This document shows positions 26,127 through 35,356 of a DNA stretch of 64,000 nt, piece by piece. The notes beneath the pieces were generated by a model. The model was not told the DNA's origin and made no database searches. It saw nothing but the letters and a program-made list of their open reading frames with translations. Each line of letters starts with the position of its first letter. The first letter of the stretch is position 1. This stretch comes from Chitinivibrio alkaliphilus ACht1. GTDB lineage: Bacteria; Fibrobacterota; Chitinivibrionia; Chitinivibrionales; Chitinivibrionaceae. The stretch spans positions 103,848 to 167,847 of the forward strand of contig NZ_ASJR01000003.1 in the NCBI RefSeq assembly GCF_000474745.1, given 5' to 3'. The position numbers and the translations under genes were made by a program.

Positions 26127-28478
26127 ATGAAATTTACCATCTGTATCTGTCTGCTCTGTCTTTTGTGTAGTGTCTCGGCACGTAACACTATTTTTCAATA
26201 TTCCGCGTCTACACAGACCACGGAAGCCTATGCACTTACAGACTCGACGGGGCTGCTTGCTACATCGGCAGGTGTAGCACGATATATTCATGATTCCGTT
26301 GTGCTGGAGCGCTCACCCCGTATGAAAGATGTTCGTATATCCGCCATGACCCGTGATGACTCTGGAACTGTTTGGCTGGGGTCAGCTGGCGGATATGTAT
26401 ACCGTACAGATGAGCGTCTGCACGAGGTAACTCCCTATGGTGATTTGACAATCTTAGGTGAGAGCCGTGTTCGGCAGTTTCTGTTTTATGAATCACTCAT
26501 GTTGGTGGCCCATGATAATGGTCTCTCTCTCTTTGATCGCGAACAGGAGAGTTTTATACGCACTGCCACGGAGTTTGGACAGGATGTTGATGGTGACCCC
26601 ATTGCAGGGGCTGTGTCACAGCTCTTTATTGTGGACGATACACTCTTTGCTCTTTCGGGAAATAGTTTAGTGTACTACGAGAATCTTTCTGAGCGGGTGC
26701 GTTCCCTTGCTTTTTCTGATCCCTCTCAGTGGGAGTATCGTGAGCTTACGCCCCCGTTGGAGCTTGGGCAACGGCTTTTTTTTGCACCAGATGAAACCTT
26801 CCTTCGCTTCCGTGCACCGGCGCGATTCTTCGGGGATCATTTCTTTTCTCTCTCAGAGCTATCACTCTTTTCTTTTTCTCCCCAGGGAGATACCATTGAA
26901 GAGTACTCGTTTCACACAGAGGCCGAGGAGCATCGTTTTGATAGTCTTATCACCCTTTCCCCCGGAGTAGATTCCCTTCTTTTTTTAGGAACAAACCGCG
27001 GACAGTTTTTGATGTTTAATACTCTCTCCGGTGAAACAGAGCACGTTCTCTCCGTGCCGGGGCTTCGAAAAAATGATATTTGTCGTGTGTTTTTGGCTCG
27101 TGATGGAGCACTCTGGATGTTGCCCTATCTTGCCCAGTATCGGGAAGAATGGGGACATCCTGCAACGCCCAATCAGATTGTTCGCATGGCGGGGGATTCT
27201 CTTACCTATTACGGCCCTCATACGGAGGGAATTGGTCTTTTGGGCCGTTCAGATACATTATCAGCCATCACAGAGGATACGTCCGGTATTCTGTATGTGG
27301 GCAGCCCGAGTGAGCATGTTATTCGGTATCGTAATGGTGCGTGGGAGCGGGTGCTTTTTGACGCAAATTATGAGGAGCCTCCAGTGGTTACCACTGATAA
27401 TTCGCATCCCCGTGCTCGAGACTGGATGAAAATAGATCGCATGCATGTGGATCAAAAAAACACCCTATGGGGAGTCAACTGGCGTGGTCCCAATAGTCCT
27501 TCTCAGACGCCCTATGCATGGGCATGGAATGAAGAACGCGATTCCTTTCGAACCTTTGGGGTTGCCCCGGATTTTGCGAACCGTACATCAGCATATTATC
27601 TTGCTCCGGGGGCAGATACCACCATGGCGGTGTTTTTTAATAACTCCCGGGGGAGTTTTACTGTTCTTGATGGACGTCTTTCTGTCTTTGATGAATCGCG
27701 CCCCTACGATGATATTCGACGTGATTCCAGTACGGTGGGAGCGCGCGTTTTTGATGTAGCCTCGCTTGCCTCGGGGAGTATTGTTGCAGCGACGCAGGAC
27801 GGAATTGGCAGTATCCGTTATACTGAAGAAGAGACCGTACAGGAATTTCTTCGCATTGACGAAGGAGCCGCAACAGCTGTTGCAGTGGGACGAACCATGC
27901 ATGAGGAGGGGCGTTCTGTAACAGATATATGGGTGGGAGTTCGTGAGCAAGGTATTTTTCTGTTTGGTTTGTATGAGTATGTAACTCCTGACGGAGAGTT
28001 TGACCGCTTTGAGTTGCGTCGAGAAGAGAGTTTCTCGCCGATTACTTCCCGCGAGGGGCTTGGGGCATCTACGGTGGAAGATATGGTGTTTGATGGGGAG
28101 GGGAATCGTCTCTGGGTGGCCACTCTCAACGGGGTAAACCGAGTTGAAATATATCGGGATACCCGCCCACTTGATGAACATAGTTCTGAAACCCTTCGCA
28201 TGTATCCTAACCCCTTTATACGTAGCGATCATAAAGAGGTGACCATTGCTGGAGTGAGTCGAAATTCGTATGTTGATATCTATACGGAATCAGGCCGTTT
28301 AACAGCTCGCTTGACTCCCTACAACTCTGCTCTTTCCGATACAACTCCTGAAGGGATTATTCAGTATCGGTGGCGTCCTTCAAGCTCACTACCAGCAGGA
28401 GTGTACATGGTTGTTGTAAAGGATGGCCGTGATGATAATACAAAGGTGGCAGTATCAAAACTTCTCATACTTCCCTAG
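26127..28478 (+). CDS. PorZ-like secreted beta-propeller protein with sorting domain
   Basis: 783 residues with signal peptide MKFTICICLLCLLCSVSA. The body is made of repeated propeller blades (SGTVWLGSAGGYVYRTDERL, GILYVGSPSEHVIRYRNGAW, NRLWVATLNGVNRVEI) like two-component-regulator propellers. The last ~90 residues are a type A sorting-like domain starting MYPNPFIRSDHKEVTI and ending with SSLPAGVYMVVVKD. Two propellers plus such a domain is the architecture of PorZ, a surface component of the type IX secretion system. Whether it is PorZ itself or a cargo protein cannot be settled here. RBS AAGGAGAGGT precedes ATG. Confidence 0.75.
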   Translation: MKFTICICLLCLLCSVSARNTIFQYSASTQTTEAYALTDSTGLLATSAGVARYIHDSVVLERSPRMKDVRISAMTRDDSGTVWLGSAGGYVYRTDERLHEVTPYGDLTILGESRVRQFLFYESLMLVAHDNGLSLFDREQESFIRTATEFGQDVDGDPIAGAVSQLFIVDDTLFALSGNSLVYYENLSERVRSLAFSDPSQWEYRELTPPLELGQRLFFAPDETFLRFRAPARFFGDHFFSLSELSLFSFSPQGDTIEEYSFHTEAEEHRFDSLITLSPGVDSLLFLGTNRGQFLMFNTLSGETEHVLSVPGLRKNDICRVFLARDGALWMLPYLAQYREEWGHPATPNQIVRMAGDSLTYYGPHTEGIGLLGRSDTLSAITEDTSGILYVGSPSEHVIRYRNGAWERVLFDANYEEPPVVTTDNSHPRARDWMKIDRMHVDQKNTLWGVNWRGPNSPSQTPYAWAWNEERDSFRTFGVAPDFANRTSAYYLAPGADTTMAVFFNNSRGSFTVLDGRLSVFDESRPYDDIRRDSSTVGARVFDVASLASGSIVAATQDGIGSIRYTEEETVQEFLRIDEGAATAVAVGRTMHEEGRSVTDIWVGVREQGIFLFGLYEYVTPDGEFDRFELRREESFSPITSREGLGASTVEDMVFDGEGNRLWVATLNGVNRVEIYRDTRPLDEHSSETLRMYPNPFIRSDHKEVTIAGVSRNSYVDIYTESGRLTARLTPYNSALSDTTPEGIIQYRWRPSSSLPAGVYMVVVKDGRDDNTKVAVSKLLILP

Positions 28479-28483
28479 GCCCC

Positions 28484-29278
28484 ATCAGTGTTATTATTCC
28501 CACCAAAAACCGGCACGCCCTGCTTCAGCGGGCTGTTCAGTCGGTCTTTTCTCAGCGCTTACTCCCGCAAGAACTGCTTATTATTGACGATGGTTCTGTG
28601 GATGGTACGGCTGCATGGGCTGAGCGTCTCTTTCATCCCGAGGTTTCTTGTCGATATATTTCTTTAAAAACATCTCGTGGAGGAGCAGCAGCACGTAATT
28701 ACGGTATTTCCGAAGCGCAGCAAACCTATGTCGCCTTTCTTGATGATGATGACTGGTGGCATCCAGAGAAACTCTTTTGCCAATATGAACGCGCCCTTTG
28801 GGACGATAGCCCCGATCTTATTTATACAGGGGTTCGGGTTATGGAAGATGAAAGCCACGAGGTTCGGCGAGTACTGCATATACCGCACTGTATGCCTCGA
28901 ACCTCAATTCTTTTGTATAACTATGTAGGAATCACTTCAACAGTTCTCATTCGACGCACGCTTCTTATGCAGGAGGGGTTTGATTCGCGCCTGCCGGCAT
29001 TGCAGGAGTATGATCTCTTTATTCGGCTTATTCGACAGGGTGCGCATGTAGCAGCAGTACCTTCCCATCTTGTCTACTATGCCCATCCTGCCAAACACGA
29101 TGGTGTTTCTACGTCCCTGCGAGGTTTTTTTAGTGCTGCAAAGATTCTTCTGCGGAAGCAACCACTTCTGCTCCCCCGTTTCTTTCAGTTTTGCGGGCTT
29201 ATACGAATTTGTGCGCAGAAAATTCGTGTGTCTCACCGGTTCCGTGGCCATCTGCGCGGAAAAAGGAATGCCCTATGA
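28484..29278 (+). CDS. Family 2 glycosyltransferase (start codon unclear)
   Basis: GT-A-fold glycosyltransferase using a nucleotide-sugar. The frame starting around 28484 reads ISVIIPTKNRHALLQRAVQS, then LLIIDDGSVDGTAAW, the donor-binding Asp region, RGGAAARNYGI and the DxD-type FLDDDDWWHPEKL. Length about 264 residues. No ATG, GTG or TTG precedes ISVIIPTKN in this frame after the in-frame stop at 28436; the first normal start (GTG 28598) would remove the nucleotide-binding strand. Either an ATC start or a frame error near 28480 is needed. It overlaps the next gene by 4 bases, so it is probably translated. Acceptor unknown. Confidence 0.8.
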   Translation: MSVIIPTKNRHALLQRAVQSVFSQRLLPQELLIIDDGSVDGTAAWAERLFHPEVSCRYISLKTSRGGAAARNYGISEAQQTYVAFLDDDDWWHPEKLFCQYERALWDDSPDLIYTGVRVMEDESHEVRRVLHIPHCMPRTSILLYNYVGITSTVLIRRTLLMQEGFDSRLPALQEYDLFIRLIRQGAHVAAVPSHLVYYAHPAKHDGVSTSLRGFFSAAKILLRKQPLLLPRFFQFCGLIRICAQKIRVSHRFRGHLRGKRNAL

Positions 29279-30078
29279 AAACCGCTCTTACCTTTCTTGG
29301 CACTGGAACATCTCACGGGGTTCCCACCGTTGACTGTATGATGGAGGGGTTTGTTCGCTGCCCCAAGGGAGTGTGCCAGGAGTCTGCTGAGGACCACCGA
29401 CATCGCCGGTTACGCTCCTCTCTATTTGTGAGATACGGAGAGACAGCTGTGCTTATAGATGCCACACCTGATTTCCGGGAACAGATGTTGACCCAGAATA
29501 TATCTCGCATGGATGGAGTTGTCATAACTCACAAACATGTGGATCATATCCTGGGTATCCCTGATCTACGTTCCTATTCAAAGGCCCGTTCAGAGGGACT
29601 TCCCATATATGGTTCGAGTGAAACAATTCAGGCAATTCGTGAGAGTTTTGCGTACATCTTTGATCCTCATACCGTTGTCGGTGGGGGCATACCGCGTTTG
29701 CATGAAGAGGTTGTTACAGAACCTTTTTCCGTGGGAGAAATTCTCTTTGAGCCGATCAGGGTGGAGCATGGTGCATGCAGGCAATGCTATGGATATCGGT
29801 TTAATGATATCGCCTATCTTCCCGATATGAAAGCCTTTTATCCTGGTGAAGAAGAAAAAATTCGTGGTGTACGCCTCTTAATTATCGATTGCCTTCGTAC
29901 GGAGCGTCCCCATTCAACTCATCTTATTTTACCTGAAGCTATTGCCATTGCTCAGAAGGCGGAAGCAAAGAATACTCTTTTTACTCATATGTGTCATGGA
30001 ATACATTATAAGCATGATCAAAGGTATCTTTTTCCCAATATGGATTTTGCCTTTGACGGATTATCATTGGAGGTATAA
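29275..30078 (+). CDS. Metallo-beta-lactamase-fold hydrolase (PhnP-like)
   Basis: 267 residues starting MKTALTFLGTGTSHGVPTVD, typical of the PhnP/RNase Z-like branch. The metal motif is VITHKHVDHILGI (HxHxDH), with later His ligands in VEHGACRQCYGYR and FTHMCHGIHYKHD, and Asp in LIIDCLRTERPHSTHL. A Cys-rich insert (CPKGVCQE) follows the first motif, as in several bacterial homologues. The likely reaction is hydrolysis of a phosphodiester or cyclic phosphate. AAAGGAATG precedes ATG 29275; it overlaps pyrE by one base. Confidence 0.86.
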   Translation: MKTALTFLGTGTSHGVPTVDCMMEGFVRCPKGVCQESAEDHRHRRLRSSLFVRYGETAVLIDATPDFREQMLTQNISRMDGVVITHKHVDHILGIPDLRSYSKARSEGLPIYGSSETIQAIRESFAYIFDPHTVVGGGIPRLHEEVVTEPFSVGEILFEPIRVEHGACRQCYGYRFNDIAYLPDMKAFYPGEEEKIRGVRLLIIDCLRTERPHSTHLILPEAIAIAQKAEAKNTLFTHMCHGIHYKHDQRYLFPNMDFAFDGLSLEV

Positions 30079-30749
30079 TGGAAGCGTATAAGAAGGAATT
30101 TATTGAATTTATGGTACGAGCAGGCGTTCTTACCTTTGGAGACTTTACCACAAAAAGCGGGCGTAAAACCCCCTACTTCATTAATACGGGAAAATATAGT
30201 ACCGCCGAAGAGATACAGAAGCTTGGTGCGTTTTATGCCCGTGCCATTGCAGCTGAATACGGTACGGATGAAGCCTTTGTGCTGTTTGGCCCTGCCTACA
30301 AGGGTATTCCCTTGGTAGTAACCACTGCGGTTGCCATGCATCATGCTGGACAGGAGGCGTCATTCTGTTTTAATCGAAAAGAGATAAAAGATCATGGTGA
30401 GGGCGGTAGCCTTGTAGGGCATAGCCTCAAACCGAATGATCCTGTACTTATTGTGGAAGATGTTACCACGGCGGGAACCTCTATTTATGAGACGGTGCCG
30501 CTCTTGCGTTCGGCTGCTCCCATATCGCTTCGAGGCTTGATTGTTTCTGTGGACCGTATGGAAAAAGGGTCTCGTGGTGTTACAGCCTTTGAGGAGCTTC
30601 GTCAAGAATTTCACATGGAGACTCGTGCCATTGTTACCATAGAAGAAATTGTTTCCTATTTGCATAATCGCGTCATTGATGGTACGATTTACATCAACGA
30701 TGACATGAAAGAGCGCATTGCAGAGTACCTTCGTATGTATGGTGCATAG
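30078..30749 (+). CDS. pyrE: Orotate phosphoribosyltransferase
   Basis: Makes orotidine-5'-phosphate from orotate and PRPP in pyrimidine synthesis. 223 residues with FGDFTTKSGRKTPYFINTG at the N-terminus, FGPAYKGIPLVVTTAVAMH, KDHGEGGSLVGH (catalytic loop) and PRPP-binding VLIVEDVTTAGTSIYETV. All landmarks of PyrE are in place. Other pyr genes are not seen in the window; its neighbours are the metallo-hydrolase upstream and GH9 downstream (27-base gap). Confidence 0.95.
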   Translation: MEAYKKEFIEFMVRAGVLTFGDFTTKSGRKTPYFINTGKYSTAEEIQKLGAFYARAIAAEYGTDEAFVLFGPAYKGIPLVVTTAVAMHHAGQEASFCFNRKEIKDHGEGGSLVGHSLKPNDPVLIVEDVTTAGTSIYETVPLLRSAAPISLRGLIVSVDRMEKGSRGVTAFEELRQEFHMETRAIVTIEEIVSYLHNRVIDGTIYINDDMKERIAEYLRMYGA

Positions 30750-30775
30750 ACGCGTGTTTTCCTGAAGGAGATGGT

Positions 30776-32322
30776 ATGGAATTTCGCTATAATCAAGCAG
30801 GCTTTGTTCCGGGGGAACAAAAACCGTATACCTTGTGCATACTGAGCCAGCAGAGCAGTTTTCGGGGCCTTTTTACCTCTGTTCTGAAGAGGATGGAGCT
30901 CCTGTGTATGAGGGGGAAATTACCTCCACCGCGGGGTGTTCTCAGGGTATCATCTCTGCAGTTTCGGTCTGTGATTTCTCTTCGTGGGAGACTCCCGGAA
31001 GATATTTTGTTTCAATTCCCGGCGTGGGTGGCTCGCCCGTATTTAGTGTGCAAAAAGAGGCTGCCTGTGATCACCCTGCGGAGGAGATACTTCATTTTTT
31101 CCGTTCTCAGCGATGTGGTGTTGCCACGCCGCTTCATGGGCCATGTCATCAACATGACGGATCTAAAGAGCATCCACTTACCGGCGGGTGGCATGATGCA
31201 GGGGACTATCTGAAATTTGTGGTAACAACCTCCTTTGTTACCATAGAAATGCTCTCTGCGGTGTTGGCAAAGAACAGCACCGAAACTCGTCTTGCTGCAT
31301 CTGTTCTCAGAGAGGCTCGAGTGGGGGTTGAATGGTTGCTGAAGATGACTGACGGATACGCTGATGGCCGGTTCTATTATCAAGTGGGGCATCCCGACGA
31401 TCATCGATTCTGGCGTTTGCCCGAGGCCGATCGTACGGGACAGGAGTATCTGCGTACTGCCTATGCGGGGTGGGGAAAAAATCTCAATGGCTTGGCTATT
31501 GCTGTGTTTTCCATGGCAGCTCGTGCCTTTGTCGAAGATGACCCTGATTTTGCTGCATGCTGTGGCACGCGGGCAGAAAAGCTGTGGGAGTTACGTGATT
31601 CTTTTCCCGATGTACAAAACACAACGCCGGAATCATTTTATACTCAGAGTGACAGTAAAGACTCCATGCTTTTGGGGGCTGTGCAGCTCTATATTCTGAC
31701 AGGGAGGGAAGAGTTACTTCCTGTTGTTGATAACCTGTTGAAAACTGTTGAAAACTATAATATCGGCTGGGGTAATGTGGGGTTTCTTGCCCTTATAACA
31801 GCATTTGAAGCAGGAATTGATCGTTCTTTTTGTACTGAAGTACTCCAAGGATGTGTGGAGAATCTTGCCAAGGTTGCCAAGCGTTCGCCCTTTTGTCGTG
31901 CCTCTGAATTGGTGTGGGGAAGCAGTGCTCAAATAGCTGCAGATGCACAGAAAATTTTACTGTACGAGGAATGCACCGGTGACAGAACCTTCCGTTCACT
32001 TGCAATTGCACAGGTCGATTATCTCCTGGGGGCAAATCCGTGGGGGGTTTCTTTTGTTGTGGGAGTAGGGTGCAAATATCCCCGTTTTGCTCATTCTCAG
32101 CTCAATGATCTTGCGGGTCTACAACGAGGGGCTGTGGTGGGAGGTCCAGGGCTGCGCCGTGATTGGGAAAAGTTCTTGAGCCTCCCCGCGGGATATACGG
32201 ATGTTTATGGGCCGTATCAAGGGGCAGAAGTATTCTATGACTGGATTGGTGATTACTATACCAATGAGGTTGCCATTGATTATGCCGTGCCGCTTCTTGC
32301 AGTATTTACACTTCTTCAGTAG
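30776..32322 (+). CDS. Cytoplasmic family 9 glycoside hydrolase, frameshifted near 5' end
   Basis: About 515 residues when repaired. ATG 30776 (AAGGAG upstream) encodes MEFRYNQAGFVPGEQK, the Ig-like N-terminus of GH9, then leaves frame. The rest continues from VYLVHTEPAEQFSGPFYL in another frame. Adding one A to the A5 run at 30819-30823 makes one protein. The catalytic domain has GGWHDAGDYLKF (Asp pair) and YYTNEVAIDYAVPLL with the general acid Glu. No signal peptide is encoded, so it should act in the cytoplasm, as known GH9 exo-beta-glucosaminidases of chitin users do; cello-oligosaccharides are the alternative substrate. Confidence 0.85.
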
Positions 32323-33442
32323 CATCCGTAGGGGGGTGTGTTTTCAGGCGTATGCGAAAGGTTGTTCCCTCATGGGCGGAGCTTGTAAAAGAAACGGTGC
32401 CCTTTAGAATTTCTTCCCCGAATAGTTTCATTGAGTAGGTTCCAAGACCTCTTCCATCACCTTCTTTGGTGCTAAAGCGACTGGTAAAAATGCGTGGTTG
32501 TATGGCTTCGGGAATGGGTGTCTCATTCCATACGGATATCTCTACTTCTGTTTTGGAATGGGTTGCCGTAACCCGAACGGTTTGTTCTTCCTTTGTTCCC
32601 TCCAGGGCATTGATAATCATATTACTCACTACGCGCTGGAGCAAAAAGTAGTCTGAGTAAAAAGAGAGATCTTTCTCTGGAGTATCAAAGCGGAGGTTTC
32701 TTTTTTTTGCAAGGGAATGGGCGGCATATGTGTTGTGTAATTGTGTGAAAAGTTGGCTCAGATGTATCAGTTCTTTCTTCGCCGTATAGAAAGAACGACT
32801 CTTTTCCATAAGCAGCTTTTGTACTTCAAATTCCGCAAGGAGATTCTCCGAACTTTGACGAATAATGTTAGCAATTTCATTGGTATGCATCTGCTGAGAT
32901 AAGAGTTGTACTCCCCCCAGTATCCCGTTTAGGTGATTTTTCATATCATGAAAAAAGGTCTTCTCCAGAACAGATCTTTGTTCATGGGCGGTGATATCCT
33001 GAATAAAGAGCAAAACAAAGGTGTGTTTCTCGATGGAGATGGGGTGCGTGCTGACTTCCATAATTATATCTGAGCCAATGCTGGTATGTTTTGCACGGAT
33101 ACTGCATTTCTCTGTTCGTTTTTCCCCCGTCCTAAGACTTGCCATGGTGGCAATGGCTGCACCACAGCTTTGGCAGGCTGTACCGGTGCCGCATCCTTCA
33201 GGGGCGTCTGGTTCAAATTGACACTGCATGAGTTCACCGAGGCGAAGCCCCAAGGCTTCTTCCGGGTTGGGTATGCCCGCAAGGGTCAGGAGTTCTGTAT
33301 TTACGGCAACGATCTGACGATTATGGTCAAGAACTGCAAATACTCCCTGAATTACACGCATAAGCTCGGATATGACCGGATTGCGGTTTAATAGTTGGAT
33401 TTCATTTTTAATTGTACCCGGGTGTTTAAATAAGTGTCTCAT
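32306..33442 (-). CDS. PAS-domain sensor histidine kinase
   Basis: Soluble two-component sensor kinase of 378 residues. An N-terminal PAS domain (FAVLDHNRQIVAVNTELL) carries an unusual Cys cluster (GCGTGTACQSCGAA, about residues 80-95). Then comes the H-box FFHDMKNHLNGILGG, the N-box NMIINALEGTK and G-boxes RGLGTYSMKLFGEE. No transmembrane segment, so the input is cytoplasmic, perhaps redox or metal sensed by the cysteines. No response regulator is adjacent. The 3' end overlaps the convergent GH9 gene by 17 bases. Confidence 0.88.
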   Translation of the reverse strand: MRHLFKHPGTIKNEIQLLNRNPVISELMRVIQGVFAVLDHNRQIVAVNTELLTLAGIPNPEEALGLRLGELMQCQFEPDAPEGCGTGTACQSCGAAIATMASLRTGEKRTEKCSIRAKHTSIGSDIIMEVSTHPISIEKHTFVLLFIQDITAHEQRSVLEKTFFHDMKNHLNGILGGVQLLSQQMHTNEIANIIRQSSENLLAEFEVQKLLMEKSRSFYTAKKELIHLSQLFTQLHNTYAAHSLAKKRNLRFDTPEKDLSFYSDYFLLQRVVSNMIINALEGTKEEQTVRVTATHSKTEVEISVWNETPIPEAIQPRIFTSRFSTKEGDGRGLGTYSMKLFGEEILKGTVSFTSSAHEGTTFRIRLKTHPPTDATEEV

Positions 33443-33589
33443 GACGTATCCTTTTCACAGACTAAATGAATCGATACCTCATTATACCATGAACAGTTTT
33501 TTTTCAACCCTACGTGCTGGTTTTATCTGCCAGATAGAACATTTTTTTAGAACAGGAGCAGGGGCATTTCGGTTGTATTGCAGATAGAA

Positions 33590-33617
33590 AAAGTGCCGTC
33601 TTTGCGAACGGCACTTT
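33590..33617 (-). terminator. Terminator of hisE-hisG
   Basis: On the minus strand AAAGTGCCGT, an 8-base loop and ACGGCACTTT, followed by TTTC, lie about 29 bases after the hisG stop. The stem is perfect over 10 bp. Confidence 0.8.
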
Positions 33618-33645
33618 ATGCGCTCTTATTTTCCTCGAAAGATAT

Positions 33646-34494
33646 TTAGATGCGGCAGGTTTTAATTTCCGAGACGAATATGCCCCGGGCACCGCGATCG
33701 TAGAGTTGGTCGATAAGAATATTAATACCTTTCTTCTTGACCATTGATTTTACTGCCACCCATCCATCTTCTGTGAGGGGGGAGATAGTTGGGGCCTCCA
33801 CACCAGGGGTTAACTCCGTCAAGGTATCCAGTTTTGCTCGGGGGGCATCGTATTCAACAAGCACGTAGGAGCGAGCTCTCAAAATGCCTTCAATTCTCGT
33901 CATGAAGGTGGCGATATCACTATCTTTATCTGCGTGCGACGCTTTGCTGATTAATATCGCTTCGGAGTGCATAATGGGGTCGCCAATCGTTTTAAGGCCT
34001 GCTTCTTTGAGGGTTTGCCCCGATTCAACCACATCAGCAATGGCATCGGCCACATCGAGCTGGATTGAGATCTCTATGGCTCCACTGAGAGGAACAACCT
34101 GTACGGTATTGCCTCGTTTTGCCATATCTTGCTCTACTAAGGTTGGGTAGGAAGTGGCAATACGTTTATTATCAAGGTCATCCGGGGTAATATCGAGGTG
34201 TGCCGGTACGGCATAATAGAAGCGTGATTTTCCAAAATGAAGGGGAAGCAGTTCGTGGTACTCCCGCTTGCTGTCTATGGCAAGATCACGACCGGTAATA
34301 CCAAGATCAACAATGCCGTCATGGACATAGGTGGCAATATCACGGGGACGGAGGTAATAAAATTCTATTTGATGGGTTGTATCACGTACAACCAACTCGC
34401 GGCTTCGGCGCTTACATGCATATCCCGCTTCTTTAATAAGCTGCACACTTTTCTCAGAAAGAGACCCCTTATTGGGGATCGCTATTTTTACCAT
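33646..34494 (-). CDS. hisG: ATP phosphoribosyltransferase (long form)
   Basis: First step of histidine synthesis: ATP plus PRPP gives phosphoribosyl-ATP. 282 residues, starting MVKIAIPNKGSLSEKSVQLI; VDLGITGRDLAI and GAIEISIQLDVADAIADVVESG are the PRPP-binding regions. The C-terminal ~75 residues (VEAPTISPLTEDGWVAVKSM) form the regulatory ACT-like domain of long-form, histidine-inhibited enzymes, so no HisZ is needed. Downstream of hisE by 22 bases, in a small two-gene his operon. Confidence 0.96.
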   Translation of the reverse strand: MVKIAIPNKGSLSEKSVQLIKEAGYACKRRSRELVVRDTTHQIEFYYLRPRDIATYVHDGIVDLGITGRDLAIDSKREYHELLPLHFGKSRFYYAVPAHLDITPDDLDNKRIATSYPTLVEQDMAKRGNTVQVVPLSGAIEISIQLDVADAIADVVESGQTLKEAGLKTIGDPIMHSEAILISKASHADKDSDIATFMTRIEGILRARSYVLVEYDAPRAKLDTLTELTPGVEAPTISPLTEDGWVAVKSMVKKKGINILIDQLYDRGARGIFVSEIKTCRI

Positions 34495-34516
34495 GATACA
34501 TCCTTTCTATAATATA

Positions 34517-34780
34517 TTAGAGATAGCGGTAGACGTCTTCAAGGGTAAGATCATTGGCTATCAGCAATACCTGAAGGTGGTATAAAAGCTGTGAAACCTC
34601 TTCAGCGGTTTTCTCTTTTCCCTCATATTCAGCAGCCATCCATACTTCTGCAGCTTCTTCTACAATTTTTTTTCCGATAAAGTGGGTCCCCTTATTGTAC
34701 TCTGCAACCGTACCTGACTGGGGGTCTTGAGCTGCAATTTTTTTTTGCAATTCTGTAAAAAGTGCTTCAAAGCGTTTCAT
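34517..34780 (-). CDS. hisE: Phosphoribosyl-ATP pyrophosphatase
   Basis: Second step of histidine synthesis, releasing pyrophosphate from phosphoribosyl-ATP. 87 residues, all-alpha MazG-like fold with [20 protein letters not shown] and the Glu-rich [18 protein letters not shown] motif. A stand-alone HisE without the HisI cyclohydrolase domain. First gene of the hisE-hisG unit; ATG preceded by AAGGATACG. Confidence 0.95.
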   Translation of the reverse strand: MKRFEALFTELQKKIAAQDPQSGTVAEYNKGTHFIGKKIVEEAAEVWMAAEYEGKEKTAEEVSQLLYHLQVLLIANDLTLEDVYRYL

Positions 34781-34942
34781 TTCGTATCCTTATTTATGGT
34801 AATTCTACGCTAAAATAATTTATGCTCCGGATGATACTGAAAAAACCCTTCCTTTACTCTTCACCAATGATACTATTGCCCCCTTGAAATAATCTAATTA
34901 TATTCATGGTGTTACAATTTTGCTCAAAAAGGAGTTTCTTCT

Positions 34943-35338
34943 ATGAAGAGCGTTACCGTGATATTTTGTCTGGCCCTTCTGCTTTTTTCATGTGGAGAAG
35001 ATCCCCGAGACTCCCTTTCATATGACGACCGAGGTATGCGTGAAGTTGCTGCTCAGGATCTGGAATTACGAGATAGTCTTCAATACGTTCGTGGCGAAGA
35101 CAGCCCTTTCACGGGGGTGGCTGTTGAGTTTTATGAGAGCGGTGCCGAGAAGGTTCGAGCGGATGTCGTGGAAGGCGTCTACCATGGCCGTACGGTTTCT
35201 TTTTATGAAGAGGGCGGTGTTGAACTAGAGGGGACCATGAAAAATGGGGAAATTCATGGTGAAGTTGTGGTCTATTTTGAAGAGGGGTATGTACGGGACC
35301 GGCTTCTGTATGAGCAGGGAGAATTGGTAGATCGATAA
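34943..35338 (+). CDS. Lipoprotein with MORN-like repeats
   Basis: 131 residues. Signal MKSVTVIFCLALLLFSC with lipobox, then a linker and two to three MORN-2-type repeats (FTGVAVEFYESGAEKVRADV, YHGRTVSFYEEGGVELEGTM, IHGEVVVYFEEGYVRD). Such repeats occur in exported bacterial proteins of unknown role and in antitoxins of some toxin pairs; no toxin is next to it. AAAAAGGAG precedes the start. It is followed 18 bases later by metA. Confidence 0.75.
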   Translation: MKSVTVIFCLALLLFSCGEDPRDSLSYDDRGMREVAAQDLELRDSLQYVRGEDSPFTGVAVEFYESGAEKVRADVVEGVYHGRTVSFYEEGGVELEGTMKNGEIHGEVVVYFEEGYVRDRLLYEQGELVDR

Positions 35339-35356
35339 GAGTGAACGGAGCTGAAC

